From assembly GCA_031423635.1 (NCBI GenBank), contig JANPFX010000082.1:1-64000 (forward strand): a stretch of DNA of 64,000 bases, read 5' to 3'. Below the pieces are notes generated by a model, which was not told the origin of the DNA, did not search any database, and saw nothing but the letters and a program-made list of their open reading frames with translations. Every line of letters begins with the position of its first letter. The first letter of the stretch is position 1. Shown piece by piece: positions 1 to 8,479 of this stretch. A program made the translations under genes and the position numbers. The DNA comes from JANLQX01 sp031423635 (GTDB taxonomy: Bacteria; Actinomycetota; Acidimicrobiia; Acidimicrobiales; JANYDT01).

Positions 1-999
1 GCCTTCGGCGGTAGCCAGTCGTCCGGTGCGGCCGACACGATGGTGTCGAAGCTCGGCCTCACCGGCCTGCAGTTCATCAACGTGGCCAACGGCTGCGCCA
101 CCGGAGGCTCGGCGTTGTTCAGTGCGTACAGCTCGATCCGCTCGGGCCTCTCCGACATCGGCATGGCCATCGGGTTCGACAAGCACGAGCGCGGCGCGTT
201 CCGGGTCGAGACCAAGGGCATGGACTGGTACGGCTCGTCCGGTCTCGCTCTCACCACCCAGTTCTTCGGCATGAAGATCAACCGATACATGCACCAATAC
301 GGCATCACCAACCAGAGCCTCGCGAGGGTGTCGGCCAAGGCGTTCCGCAACGGATCGATGAACCCCATGGCGTGGCGCCAGAAGCCGCTTTCGGAAGAGG
401 AAGTGCTCGCGTCGCCGATGCTGAGCTACCCGCTCACGCAGTACATGTTCTGCAACCCCGCCGAAGGCGGTGTCGCCCTTGTGCTCTGCCGTGGTGATCT
501 TGCCCACAAGTACACCGACCGACCGGTCTTCCTCAAGGCCGCCGTGGTGAAGTCCCGCCGCTTCGGGAGCTTCGAGGTGCTCGCCCCGTCGATCGCCCTC
601 GAGCACAACGCCGGCCCGACCGTCGATGCGTCCAAGGCAGCCTTCGAGATGGCGGGGATCGGGCCGAAGGACATCGACCTCGCCCAGCTGCAGGACACCG
701 AGGCGGGCGCCGAGATCATGCACATGGCCGAGAACGGCTTCTGCGAGCACGGTGAACAGGAGGCGATGCTGGCCAACGGCGAGACCGAGATCGGTGGCCG
801 CCTGCCGGTGAACACCGACGGCGGATGCCTGGCCAACGGCGAGCCGATTGGTGCATCGGGGCTCCGCCAGGTCTACGAGAACGTGCTGCAGCTCCGTGGC
901 GACGCTGGCGCCCGGCAGGTTCCGAACAACCCGAAGACCGCCTACACGCACGTCTATGGCGCGCCCGGCATCTCGGGCGTCACCATCCTGAGCCGTTAG
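1..999 (+). CDS. thiolase family protein (acetyl-CoA acetyltransferase / SCP-x type), 5' end cut off by window
   Basis: The frame is open from base 1, so the start lies outside the window; 332 residues are visible. The thiolase nucleophile is seen in NGCATGG (Cys codon 94-96). The C-terminal part keeps the family's GG-rich segment (DGGCLANGEPIGASG) and a terminal HVYGAPGISGVTIL stretch. Thiolases of the lipid-transfer/SCP-x branch cleave or condense 3-ketoacyl-CoA and are common in actinobacterial steroid and fatty-acid degradation. The downstream VOC gene begins 7 bases after the stop, so the two are probably co-transcribed. The exact substrate cannot be read from the sequence. Confidence 0.9.
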   Translation, partial: AFGGSQSSGAADTMVSKLGLTGLQFINVANGCATGGSALFSAYSSIRSGLSDIGMAIGFDKHERGAFRVETKGMDWYGSSGLALTTQFFGMKINRYMHQYGITNQSLARVSAKAFRNGSMNPMAWRQKPLSEEEVLASPMLSYPLTQYMFCNPAEGGVALVLCRGDLAHKYTDRPVFLKAAVVKSRRFGSFEVLAPSIALEHNAGPTVDASKAAFEMAGIGPKDIDLAQLQDTEAGAEIMHMAENGFCEHGEQEAMLANGETEIGGRLPVNTDGGCLANGEPIGASGLRQVYENVLQLRGDAGARQVPNNPKTAYTHVYGAPGISGVTILSR

Positions 1000-1006
1000 A
1001 ACGCCG

Positions 1007-1477
1007 GTGAGCGTCGACTTTACGCGCGCTTACCATATTGGGGTTCGCGTTCCCGATATCCAGATCGCGATGAGCGAGATGGGCGCGGATCTCGGTCTCA
1101 CCTGGTGCGCGCTCCAAGAGCGCGAACAAGATGTCTGGACCCCGTCGACCGGCGCCATCAAGGTGCCGTTGCGGTTCACGTATTCGGCCGAAGGACCGTC
1201 CCATGTCGAGCTCCTCGAGGGCGCGAGCGGAACGATCTGGGACGGACGAATCAATCCCGGTATCCACCACACCGGGGTGTGGGTCGACGACGTCGCCGGA
1301 GAAACACGGTCGTTGCTCGCCAAGGGTTGGACGCTCGCTGCCGCGGGACGCGCGCCGGAGGACGGATTCGGTGCGTTCACCTACGTTGTTCCCCCGAGCG
1401 GACTGATCGTCGAGCTCGTCTGGAGCGCGATCGAGCCGATGTTCCAGCGATGGTTCGCCGGCGGTCCTCTCGCTTGA
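1007..1477 (+). CDS. VOC (glyoxalase/bleomycin-resistance) fold protein
   Basis: This 156-residue protein starts at GTG directly behind the thiolase with no clear Shine-Dalgarno, suggesting translational coupling. The N-terminal YHIGVRVPD and the later HHTGVWVDD are paired beta-alpha-beta modules typical of the vicinal oxygen chelate fold, and ELVW near the end supplies the usual metal-ligand-type glutamate. Family members are metal-dependent isomerases, epimerases or dioxygenases; no specific reaction can be assigned. Its place between a thiolase and a phosphotransferase-like gene fits CoA-ester catabolism (inference), for example a methylmalonyl-CoA-epimerase-like step. Confidence 0.8.
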   Translation: MSVDFTRAYHIGVRVPDIQIAMSEMGADLGLTWCALQEREQDVWTPSTGAIKVPLRFTYSAEGPSHVELLEGASGTIWDGRINPGIHHTGVWVDDVAGETRSLLAKGWTLAAAGRAPEDGFGAFTYVVPPSGLIVELVWSAIEPMFQRWFAGGPLA

Positions 1478-1527
1478 GGTCAGCACTTTCGGTCTCGTGC
1501 TCTTTCAACGAATGAACGGAACACCGC

Positions 1528-2622
1528 ATGCATGATCTCGAAGCGATGCCTGCCCGGATATCGGCGTTTCTCAACGCTCAGCGGACCGGCAGGACGGCGA
1601 CAGTGCGTTCCTATGCGTTGATGACCGGTGGCTACAGCCGAGTGATGGCGCGGGCGGAGGTCGAGTGGAGCGATGGCGTCGTGCAAACGCTCGTCTTGCG
1701 CGGCGACCCACCACCCGACAAGACCATGCTCGTCACCGATCGAGACACCGAGTGGGCTGTTCTGCAAAGCCTCTCCAGCCAGCCGTCGATACCGATGCCT
1801 GCCGCACTGCACTACGACGGCACGGGTGAGCATCTCGGCACCAAGGCCATCGTGCTCGAGTTCTGTGCCGGCCCGTCGCTGCAGGCCGAGCTCAACGCGC
1901 TCGTCGCCGAAGGGGCGGCTCCCGACGACGCTCGGTTCACGGCGATCCGCGACGCATTCGTCGACACCATTGCCACGGTGCCGAAGGTCGATCTCGACGC
2001 ACTCCCTTCCGTGCTCGAGCGTCCCGCGGGTTGGGATGCCTACATGTCGTGTGTGAACCGCTCGTGGGCGGACAACGAGAGGCTCCTCACCGAGGCGAAC
2101 CCGACGATGCGCTACCTGGCCGCATGGCTCGACGCGCACCGCCCGCCGCCGATGCCTCTCGTGCTTCAGCACGGTGACCTGCAACCAGCGAACATCCTCA
2201 TCGACCCGTCTGACGGCGGCCATCGTCTCATCGACTGGGAGTATGCCCACATCGGCGACCCCCGCGAAGACCTCGGCTGGTACGTGACCTACTCGGCCGC
2301 TTCCGGCCCGCAGCTCTACGGTGCCGATCCGGAGGCCTTCCTCGCCCGGTATCGGGAGAGGACGGGAACTTCCGAACTCCACGTCAACCAAGCGACCATC
2401 GGGTACTTCTCGGTGGTCTCGGCGGTGAAGGTGTTCAGCCAGATCGTCCAGGCCATGTCGACCATGGCGGAGGGAAAGACCGGAGGTGTGATGACGACCT
2501 ACAACATCAACGCGGCGACCGTCGGGCACATGAACTTCTTGGCGGCCTGCAGTGCACTGGCCGAACCGATCGACGCGCTGCGCGCCATGCACGAACAGCT
2601 CGTTGCTGGAGCATCGGCATGA
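1528..2622 (+). CDS. phosphotransferase family protein (APH/choline-kinase fold)
   Basis: This 364-residue protein has the kinase-fold catalytic loop LQHGDLQPANIL (about residues 214-225) and the metal-binding IDWEYAHIGDP segment that follows. These are the Brenner and DFG-equivalent motifs of aminoglycoside-phosphotransferase-like enzymes. The N-terminal part carries a glycine-rich SGGYSR-like turn (TGGYSR). Actinobacteria and proteobacteria place such proteins beside acyl-CoA dehydrogenases, thiolases and ligases, where they probably phosphorylate hydroxyacyl-CoA intermediates; that role is inferred from context. The stop overlaps the next start by 4 bases. Confidence 0.85.
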   Translation: MHDLEAMPARISAFLNAQRTGRTATVRSYALMTGGYSRVMARAEVEWSDGVVQTLVLRGDPPPDKTMLVTDRDTEWAVLQSLSSQPSIPMPAALHYDGTGEHLGTKAIVLEFCAGPSLQAELNALVAEGAAPDDARFTAIRDAFVDTIATVPKVDLDALPSVLERPAGWDAYMSCVNRSWADNERLLTEANPTMRYLAAWLDAHRPPPMPLVLQHGDLQPANILIDPSDGGHRLIDWEYAHIGDPREDLGWYVTYSAASGPQLYGADPEAFLARYRERTGTSELHVNQATIGYFSVVSAVKVFSQIVQAMSTMAEGKTGGVMTTYNINAATVGHMNFLAACSALAEPIDALRAMHEQLVAGASA

Positions 2623-3083
2623 TTTCGCTCCCCACCACTGCCCAGATCATCCTCGACTGCAGACGCGAACTGCTCGAGGTCATCGGTCCTGAAGTGCAGT
2701 CAGATGCCGGGAAAGTAAGTGTGCAGATGTTGGAGAACATCCTCCGCAACGCTGCCACCCGCGCGGCGCACGAGATCGCCTGGATGCGCGAGGAGACCAT
2801 CTCGATGGAAACGTTCGCCTGCGACACGCTCGCCGCCGCTCCCGGCACGTCGGTGATCACCGCCGCGCTCGCCGATCTCGACGCGGGTCCGCGCCAGAGC
2901 CTCCACCTCGACGATGTCGCCAAGGTCTACAGCCTTGCGGGGGAGGCATTCTCCTGTGCGATCGAAGCAGCGTTGGGTGGTGGGCTCGCCGAGTTGACCG
3001 AGAGAGGTGCGGCTCTGCTGGCAACCCGTAGTGCCACCGAGGTAGAGATCATGGGCGAGTGGGGCTTCGTCGGCCGGGGCTGA
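2619..3083 (+). CDS. small protein coupled to the phosphotransferase (DUF6285-like, tentative)
   Basis: The 154-residue ORF starts in an ATGA overlap with the preceding phosphotransferase gene. It is predicted mostly helical, with an N-terminal segment (TAQIILDCRRELLEVIGPEV) and a helix containing ILRNAATRAAHEI. This pattern resembles the small DUF6285-type proteins found next to phosphotransferases in CoA-ester degradation loci, but I can only judge by layout and general look. No catalytic motif is visible. Coupling suggests it binds or assists the upstream enzyme (inference). Confidence 0.6.
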   Translation: MISLPTTAQIILDCRRELLEVIGPEVQSDAGKVSVQMLENILRNAATRAAHEIAWMREETISMETFACDTLAAAPGTSVITAALADLDAGPRQSLHLDDVAKVYSLAGEAFSCAIEAALGGGLAELTERGAALLATRSATEVEIMGEWGFVGRG

Positions 3084-3107
3084 CTCCGTCGACGATCTCC
3101 GCACGCC

Positions 3108-3298
3108 CACAAACGAAAAGTGAGCCGATAGATGCCCCGGTGCGATCGTTTCCGCAGTTCCTGCACAACGAAAGTGAGTCAATACATGGCCCCGTGCGAT
3201 CGCTTCCGCAATCCCTGCACAACGAAAGTGAGCCAATAGATGGCCCCGTGCGATCGTTTCCGCAGTTCCTGCACAACGAAAGTGAGTCAATAGATGGC
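3108..3298 (+). repeat. 3.5 tandem copies of a 54-bp unit carrying a ribosome-binding site and start codon
   Basis: The unit recurs at exact 54-base spacing: CACAACGAAAGTGAG starts at 3164, 3218 and 3272, with a slightly diverged copy at 3108. Each copy has a purine-rich GAAAGTGAG followed by an ATG (3132, 3186, 3240, 3294). The last ATG is the start of the ABM-domain gene. The unit length is 18 codons and therefore frame-neutral. Confidence 0.95.
3132..3293 (+). other. two in-frame mini-ORFs in the 54-bp repeat leader
   Basis: ATG 3132 opens a 35-codon ORF ending with TAG at 3237-3239. ATG 3240 opens a 17-codon ORF (MAPCDRFRSSCTTKVSQ) ending with TAG at 3291-3293. Each stop abuts the next ATG, so a ribosome finishing one mini-ORF sits on the next start and finally on the gene at 3294. 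In the second copy the stop has become TAC, fusing the first two units. Translation of these peptides is inferred, not shown. Confidence 0.45.
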
Positions 3299-3698
3299 AA
3301 CGATCCTCGCCCACATCACCATCAGAGCCGGCAAGGAAGCCGAGTTCGAGGCGATCGCGCAGACACTGCACGCGGCGTCACACGCCACCGAACCTCATCT
3401 GCGCGCCTATGGGTATTGGCGCGGCAGCGAACCCCGCACGTATTACACGCTCCTGGCGTTCGACAGCTTCCTCGACTTCATCGCCCATCAGACGAGTGAC
3501 CATCACGAGACCGCGTCGCCCCAACTCGGCGGATGTATCGAGGGGATGCGCCTGGAGTGGGTGGACCCGATTCAAGGGGCGTCCACGCTCCCGCCGACCC
3601 GGTCACAGGACGCGCCCGCCGATGCCGACGAGCTCACCGCCAAGTACGCCCAGCGATACGCCGCCCAGATCGCCGACTGGTGGCCTCCCCGAAACTGA
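3294..3698 (+). CDS. antibiotic biosynthesis monooxygenase (ABM) domain protein
   Basis: This 134-residue protein has an N-terminal ABM ferredoxin-like fold: the opening MATILAHITIRAGKEAEFEA is the typical first strand and helix, and WRGSEPRTYYTLLAFDS forms the next strands. ABM proteins are small cofactor-free monooxygenases or haem-degrading enzymes; which applies here is unclear. A hydrophilic tail of about 35 residues follows the domain. The start at 3294 is chosen because the repeat leader supplies a ribosome-binding site at that distance and the upstream in-frame stop TAG is immediately adjacent. Confidence 0.75.
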   Translation: MATILAHITIRAGKEAEFEAIAQTLHAASHATEPHLRAYGYWRGSEPRTYYTLLAFDSFLDFIAHQTSDHHETASPQLGGCIEGMRLEWVDPIQGASTLPPTRSQDAPADADELTAKYAQRYAAQIADWWPPRN

Positions 3699-3699
3699 C

Positions 3700-3778
3700 G
3701 TGGGCCAGCTGGCTCGCTCGGGCCAGCAAAACCGTGGTTTCGCAAGTTCTCCTGGCCCCAGATAGGCAGCTGGCCCAC
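3700..3778. terminator. long-loop inverted repeat between convergent genes
   Basis: GTGGGCCAGCTG at 3700-3711 is the exact reverse complement of CAGCTGGCCCAC at 3767-3778, leaving a 55-base loop. It sits between the end of the ABM gene (3698) and the end of the convergent MFS gene (3793), where a bidirectional terminator is expected. There is no T-tract, and the loop is long, so a small mobile-element remnant is an alternative. Confidence 0.45.
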
Positions 3779-3792
3779 GGGGTTGTTCCGCG

Positions 3793-5055
3793 TCAGTCGG
3801 CCCGTCCTCGGAGGACCTCCGGTGCTGACGCGCCGCGCATCACGTAGACGGCGAGGCCGACGACGTTGAGACCGGCGGCCATCAGGTATGCACTGCGGTA
3901 CCCGCCGCCGTGGTCACGGAGCCATCCCATGGAGAGCGGGCCGAACGCGTTGCCGGCGGCGACGAAGATCGCCGAGCGACCGTAGATCCGCGCGTAGTCA
4001 CGGACACCGAAGACCTCGGCGAGCAGGAGGGGATGGAGGAGCAGCACGTTGCCGACCCCGAGACCGAACAGCACCGCGCCGACGTAGATCGCCAATGACG
4101 ATTGGGCGAAGGCGAGCGCGGAGAGCCCTATCGCCTGGATACTGAGCGCGCATATGGCGAAGCGATAGCTCGAAAAGCGGGACACGATGGCGCCGCCGGT
4201 GAGGCGGCCGATCACGCTGCATGCGGCGAGAAGGCTCACCACCTTCGTTCCGGTCGACTCTCCCGCTCGCTCGTTGGCCAGCTTCACGAGCTGGGAGATG
4301 CCGCCCACCTGCCCGAGAAGACCGAGCGAGAATGCCGCGGTGATCGCGGTGAAGGCGAGAGATCGGATGGCGTCGGCGAACGGTATTCCGGGAGCGACCG
4401 TTGCTTCGCTGGTGACGACGACCTGGTCACCGTCGGGAGCGAGCCCCATCCGGGACGGGTCCGGACGGAGCGCAAGCACCGGGATCACCACCACGCCGAG
4501 GAAGAACATCACGGCGATGGTCGTCATCGCCGAGGGGAGCGTGTGGTCCTTGAGAAGTCGGGCGGCGATCGGGGTCAGCGTGATGCCGCCGACAGACAAA
4601 CCGGTGGTGGCAATCGAGAGGGCAACGGACCTGCGTCGATGGAACCACCGGGTGATGACGGTGTTGGCGACGAGTACGGCCGTGCACGTGAAGCCGGCAC
4701 CGAAGAGCGCGTACACGGGGTAGAGCTGCCACAGTTCCGTGAGGTAGCCGATGAGCACCATGCAGACGGATGCGACGAAGGCACCGGCAACGACGAAGAG
4801 CCGGGGGTCGAACCGGGCGAGCAGCCGGGCCACCACCACGCCCGTGAAGCCGGAGGCGACCCAGAACGTGGAGGTGGCGAGCGAGACCTCGAAGACCGAG
4901 AAACCGCGCTGCTTGGTCAGCGTGTTCAAGAACAGCGGCAGCCCGTAGAAGGTGAGTCCGGCCGCGAACGTCAGCTGGATGAACACGGCGGCGACGATCA
5001 CCCATCCGTAGAAGAAACGGGTGGGTGGACCGCCGCTCGGAGTTGTCGCAGACAC
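3793..5055 (-). CDS. MFS transporter (monocarboxylate / oxalate-formate antiporter-like)
   Basis: The 420-residue protein has about 12 hydrophobic segments, beginning with FFYGWVIVAAVFIQLTFAAG and GLTFYGLPLFL, the usual opening of the MCT/OFA branch of the major facilitator superfamily. GTG at 5053-5055 is preferred over upstream starts because the extra N-terminal residues are hydrophilic and unlike the family. It is convergent with the ABM gene and lies upstream of no obvious partner. The likely job is uptake or export of a small carboxylate; the substrate is unknown. Confidence 0.85.
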   Translation of the reverse strand: MSATTPSGGPPTRFFYGWVIVAAVFIQLTFAAGLTFYGLPLFLNTLTKQRGFSVFEVSLATSTFWVASGFTGVVVARLLARFDPRLFVVAGAFVASVCMVLIGYLTELWQLYPVYALFGAGFTCTAVLVANTVITRWFHRRRSVALSIATTGLSVGGITLTPIAARLLKDHTLPSAMTTIAVMFFLGVVVIPVLALRPDPSRMGLAPDGDQVVVTSEATVAPGIPFADAIRSLAFTAITAAFSLGLLGQVGGISQLVKLANERAGESTGTKVVSLLAACSVIGRLTGGAIVSRFSSYRFAICALSIQAIGLSALAFAQSSLAIYVGAVLFGLGVGNVLLLHPLLLAEVFGVRDYARIYGRSAIFVAAGNAFGPLSMGWLRDHGGGYRSAYLMAAGLNVVGLAVYVMRGASAPEVLRGRAD

Positions 5056-5157
5056 GGCGCGCCACCCTACTGACGGGCAGCAGTGTTCACGGAGGTTTCG
5101 GAGTCTCGCCAGCGCACAAGGCAACGGACATTTCGAATTTGCACTCGGAGGGACCTC

Positions 5158-6243
5158 TTACAGGTGGTCGAAGAGTTCGCCCGCGGCGTTGTCGACGGCG
5201 TTCTCGAACGAGCGGGTGATCATGGCGTCGAGCAGCGTCCGGCCGCGTTCGTTGCCCGGGTCGGCATCGCTGATGGCGATCTGGGCCCAGGCCTGCTGCA
5301 GGGTGCAGAAGCGGTAGTCCTCCACACAGCGTTCGAGCGAATAGCCGGTGACGCCTTGGGCGACGAGCGCGGCGTGATAGCGCCGCAGAAGCCCGTCCTG
5401 CCACTCCCGACGATGCTCGGGGGTGACCGACATCCCGAGGAAGTTGGCGACGTCCCACACGCCCACGTGGCGGGTCATGATCTGGAAGTCGAGCATCGTG
5501 ACAACGCCTTCCCCGGCCGATCCTCCGAAGAGGAAGTTGTCGGCTCGGAAGTCCGTGTGGGTCAGGGTGACGTTGCCGCGCTCGACCCACCAATCGAGCA
5601 TGTCGGGATAGCGCGGCGTGAGCTCGTTCATCCAGGCCATCGCTTCGGCGGGGAGCTTCGACGCCCACCGGTCCTCGAAGGGTCCCATCTTCTCCGTCAC
5701 GAGGTCCTTCGCACCCTTGTACGCCGGGTTGTTCCACGGCGGCAGCCACTCCATGGCGTAGAGCTCGGGCTTCTCCCAGAACGTGGCGTGCAGCGTGGCC
5801 CCGATGTCGACGATCCGCTCGCAGTCGTCGAGCGTCGCCCCGACGATCTGGTCGATCATCCGCGCTCCCGTCACCTCTTCCATCAAGATGATGAACGGGG
5901 CCCCGGACGGGTCGGCCTCGGCGTGGAAGCTCTTCGGCACTCGCAACGCCAGCGACGGCGCGAGGTCGTTGTAGAAGTTCACCTCCCGCACGTAGAAGCC
6001 CATCATCTGGCTGACGAACACGTTGGCCGGGAACAACGACTGGCACTTCGCCACCATGGTGGCCGGGCCGCTCTGCCCCGGCGCGTAGGTCAGATGGATC
6101 CGGGCGACCTCGCCGAGGATGCCGACACCTTCCCCGAGGTTCTCCACCCGGACGGCTGTGATCGTCCCCACGTCATCGTGTCCGGCGAGCACCTCGTTGA
6201 GCCATCCGGCGGTGATATCGGTGGACTGGACGGGGATGGACAT
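5158..6243 (-). CDS. phosphotransferase family protein (APH fold)
   Basis: This 361-residue protein carries the catalytic loop LTHTDFRADNFLFGG and the metal-binding MLDFQIMTRHVGVWD segment of the APH/choline-kinase superfamily. It resembles EcKinase-like/ketosteroid-locus kinases rather than antibiotic-resistance enzymes. ATG at 6241-6243 has a well-placed AAGGAG just upstream, so the longer reading by 12 codons is rejected. It is divergent from the SnoaL-like gene at 6383, with a palindrome between them. It is not closely similar to the phosphotransferase at 1528. Confidence 0.85.
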   Translation of the reverse strand: MSIPVQSTDITAGWLNEVLAGHDDVGTITAVRVENLGEGVGILGEVARIHLTYAPGQSGPATMVAKCQSLFPANVFVSQMMGFYVREVNFYNDLAPSLALRVPKSFHAEADPSGAPFIILMEEVTGARMIDQIVGATLDDCERIVDIGATLHATFWEKPELYAMEWLPPWNNPAYKGAKDLVTEKMGPFEDRWASKLPAEAMAWMNELTPRYPDMLDWWVERGNVTLTHTDFRADNFLFGGSAGEGVVTMLDFQIMTRHVGVWDVANFLGMSVTPEHRREWQDGLLRRYHAALVAQGVTGYSLERCVEDYRFCTLQQAWAQIAISDADPGNERGRTLLDAMITRSFENAVDNAAGELFDHL

Positions 6244-6307
6244 GATGCTCCTTGGCAGGTCGTTTGCGCGACGCAGCACCTCGCGTCGTCTGTGGCAGTC
6301 AAGGAAT

Positions 6308-6326
6308 CTACCGATTGATCAATTAG
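6308..6326. promoter_or_regulatory. palindrome in divergent promoter region (putative operator)
   Basis: The exact 10-base palindrome ATTGATCAAT occupies 6314-6323 and is framed by CTA and TAG. It lies between the divergent starts at 6243 and 6383. Its outer CTA...TAG resembles the palindrome at 19717-19732 upstream of the selenoprotein/P450 operon. A TetR- or MarR-like repressor site is plausible; no regulator gene adjoins it. Confidence 0.4.
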
Positions 6327-6382
6327 GGTGCCGTTCTCCTACGATCGCAGCCGTTCACCGAACCCACAGGAGAATCCACGCC

Positions 6383-6835
6383 ATGAGCGAAGCGAACGAA
6401 CCGACACCCCGTGAGGCCATCGCCGAACTGGTCCATCGATATGCCGACGCCGTGGTGCACCGCGACGGCGAGCAGTGGGGGAGCTGCTGGGCAGTGGACT
6501 CGCGTTGGATACTCTCCGCCGACCGCGATGTCGTCGGCCGGGAAGCGATTGTGTCCCTATGGCACAAGGCGATGGGCGGCTTCGCCGCGGTCGTGCAGAA
6601 CGTGTACAACGGCGAGGTCAAGGTGCACGGTCTCACCGCGACCGGCCGCTGGTACATCGGTGAGCACTTCTCCCGGGCCAACGGCGCGACCGGGATGCTG
6701 CTCGCGCACTACAACGACACCTACGCGTGCATCGATGGCGAGTGGGCATTCACCAGTCGCCAGCTCTTTCCGCACTATCAGGGTCCGCCCGACCTGTCGG
6801 CCCCCTTCCTCAACGCCGTCGCTCCCTCCGCGTAG
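6383..6835 (+). CDS. SnoaL-like / NTF2-fold protein
   Basis: The 150-residue protein has the N-terminal helix AIAELVHRYADAVVHRDGEQ and the W-containing strand pattern (SCWAVDSRWIL, GRWYIGEHF) of the SnoaL-like NTF2 superfamily. These small cone-shaped proteins are cyclases, isomerases or dehydratases in steroid and polyketide catabolism. ATG 6383 follows CAGGAGA at normal spacing. It opens a plus-strand operon with acyl-CoA synthetase and P450 genes, which suggests hydroxylation or ring modification of a lipid acid; substrate unknown. Confidence 0.75.
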   Translation: MSEANEPTPREAIAELVHRYADAVVHRDGEQWGSCWAVDSRWILSADRDVVGREAIVSLWHKAMGGFAAVVQNVYNGEVKVHGLTATGRWYIGEHFSRANGATGMLLAHYNDTYACIDGEWAFTSRQLFPHYQGPPDLSAPFLNAVAPSA

Positions 6836-6858
6836 CCCCGAGCAAGGACCATCACGCG

Positions 6859-8397
6859 ATGCCGCTGTTTGCCCGACGCCTGGCCGACGAACGACCCGAG
6901 GAGATCGCGCTCCGCGACCCCCTCGTGGCGATGGGCTGGGCCGACGTCGACGATGCACTGGATCGCGTTGCCAACGGCCTCGCCCTGATCGACCTCGGCC
7001 CCGCCAAGCGGGTGTCGGTGTTCGCCGAGAACGCCGCGCAGACTGCACTCTCCCATCTCGGTGCTCTGCTCGGCGGGGCATCGACGGTTCCCGTGAACTT
7101 CCACCTCACCGCTGACGAGGCTGCCTACATCCTCAAGGACTCCCAGACCAAGGTCCTCTTCGTCGGTCCGGAAACGGTCGAACGGGGCGTTGCCGCCGCG
7201 GCGCAGGCCGGGGTGGCGACTGTCATCGGGTGGCGATGTAAAGGAGTCGCCGGCGTTATCGACTGGGACGAGTGGCTTGCTGCCTCCGCGACCGGCGCGC
7301 CCTCGCTCGACATCGCACCGCGCCCCAACCTGCTCTACACATCAGGCACCACGGGACTCCCCAAGGGAACGGAATTGCCGCCGACGATGTTCGCCGGCGG
7401 CGCCACGATGGCGGAGCACCTCGACGGACTGCGCGCCAATCGCTTTGCCCAGTTCGGCACGCATCTGGTGGTCGGGCCGATGTATCACACCGGTCCGCTG
7501 AGCGGCATGCGACTGCTCGTCGCCGGCATCCCGTCGGTGATCCTCGCGAAGTTCGATGCCGAGGAGACCCTGCGCGTCATCGACACCTACAAGACCGAGA
7601 GCGCGGTGATGGTGCCCACCCACTTCGTCCGCCTGCTGGCGCTGCCCGATGAGGTGAAGGCCCGCTATGACGTCTCCTCGATGAAGAGCGTGGCCCACAC
7701 CGGGGCGAAGTGCCCGATCGACGTGAAGCGGGCGATGATCGAGTGGTGGGGGCCCGTCTTCACCGACGCCTACGGGGCCACCGAAGTCGGAACGACCTGT
7801 TCGATCTCCAGCACCGAGTGGCTCGAACACCCGGGCTCCGTCGGAAGGTGCATTCCGCCGTTCAGTGCCCGCGTGTACGACGACGATGGCAAGCTCCTCC
7901 CTCCGAACACGGAAGGGCGCCTGTTCTTCGCCGACGCGACCGGACGCGGCGTGGTGTACCCGAACGATCCGGCCAAGAGCGCTGCCGCCCACATCGAACC
8001 TGGCGTGTTCACCCTTGGCGAGATCGGCTACGTCGATGATGACGGCTTCGTCTACATCACCGACCGGTTCAGCGACATGGTCGTCTCCGGTGGGGTGAAC
8101 ATCTATCCCGCCGAAGCCGAGCACGTGCTGGCCGAGCACCCCGACGTGCTTGATGTCGCCTGCATCGGCGTGCCTCACCACGAGATGGGTGAGGAGCTCA
8201 AAGCACTGGTGATCGTGCGTGATCCGGCGAATCCGCCTCGTGCGTCAGAACTCATCTCGTTCTGTCGCGAGCGGCTCTCCACGTTCAAGTGCCCTCGCAG
8301 TGTCGAGTTCGTCGACGACATCGGCCGCACCACCATGGGCAAGGTCAACAAGCGAGCGCTGCGAGCGCCGTACTGGACCGCGGAGGCGAGCTCGTGA
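6859..8397 (+). CDS. acyl-CoA synthetase (AMP-binding enzyme)
   Basis: The 512-residue protein belongs to the ANL adenylate-forming superfamily. The phosphate-binding loop LLYTSGTTGLPKG lies at about residue 158, followed by DAYGATEVG and the C-terminal ITDRFSDMVVSGGVNIYPAE hinge, and GKVNKRALR contains the catalytic lysine region. It activates a carboxylic acid with ATP and transfers it to CoA. ATG 6859 is chosen because the reading continues from the known N-terminal fold. It sits between a SnoaL-like gene and a P450, so it probably primes a terpenoid, steroid or fatty acid for degradation (inference). Confidence 0.9.
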   Translation: MPLFARRLADERPEEIALRDPLVAMGWADVDDALDRVANGLALIDLGPAKRVSVFAENAAQTALSHLGALLGGASTVPVNFHLTADEAAYILKDSQTKVLFVGPETVERGVAAAAQAGVATVIGWRCKGVAGVIDWDEWLAASATGAPSLDIAPRPNLLYTSGTTGLPKGTELPPTMFAGGATMAEHLDGLRANRFAQFGTHLVVGPMYHTGPLSGMRLLVAGIPSVILAKFDAEETLRVIDTYKTESAVMVPTHFVRLLALPDEVKARYDVSSMKSVAHTGAKCPIDVKRAMIEWWGPVFTDAYGATEVGTTCSISSTEWLEHPGSVGRCIPPFSARVYDDDGKLLPPNTEGRLFFADATGRGVVYPNDPAKSAAAHIEPGVFTLGEIGYVDDDGFVYITDRFSDMVVSGGVNIYPAEAEHVLAEHPDVLDVACIGVPHHEMGEELKALVIVRDPANPPRASELISFCRERLSTFKCPRSVEFVDDIGRTTMGKVNKRALRAPYWTAEASS

Positions 8398-8479
8398 ACC
8401 AGGCCCGGCCGATGTCGCGTCCGGCCTACTGGACCGCAGCGTCGAACTAGTAAGCGAGCGAATCACCAAGGAGACAACG

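Noticed and set aside
1480..2592. Minus-strand ORF of 370 codons opposite the phosphotransferase
   Set aside because: Antisense frame without recognisable motifs; the plus-strand gene has kinase motifs.
3108..3298. CRISPR array
   Set aside because: The 54-base unit is continuous, without unique spacers, and is built around a ribosome-binding site and ATG.
4102..5073. Long plus-strand ORF of 323 codons opposite the MFS gene
   Set aside because: Composition is Arg/Glu/Gly/His-rich, as expected from an antisense frame in high-GC DNA; the minus-strand MFS protein is clear.
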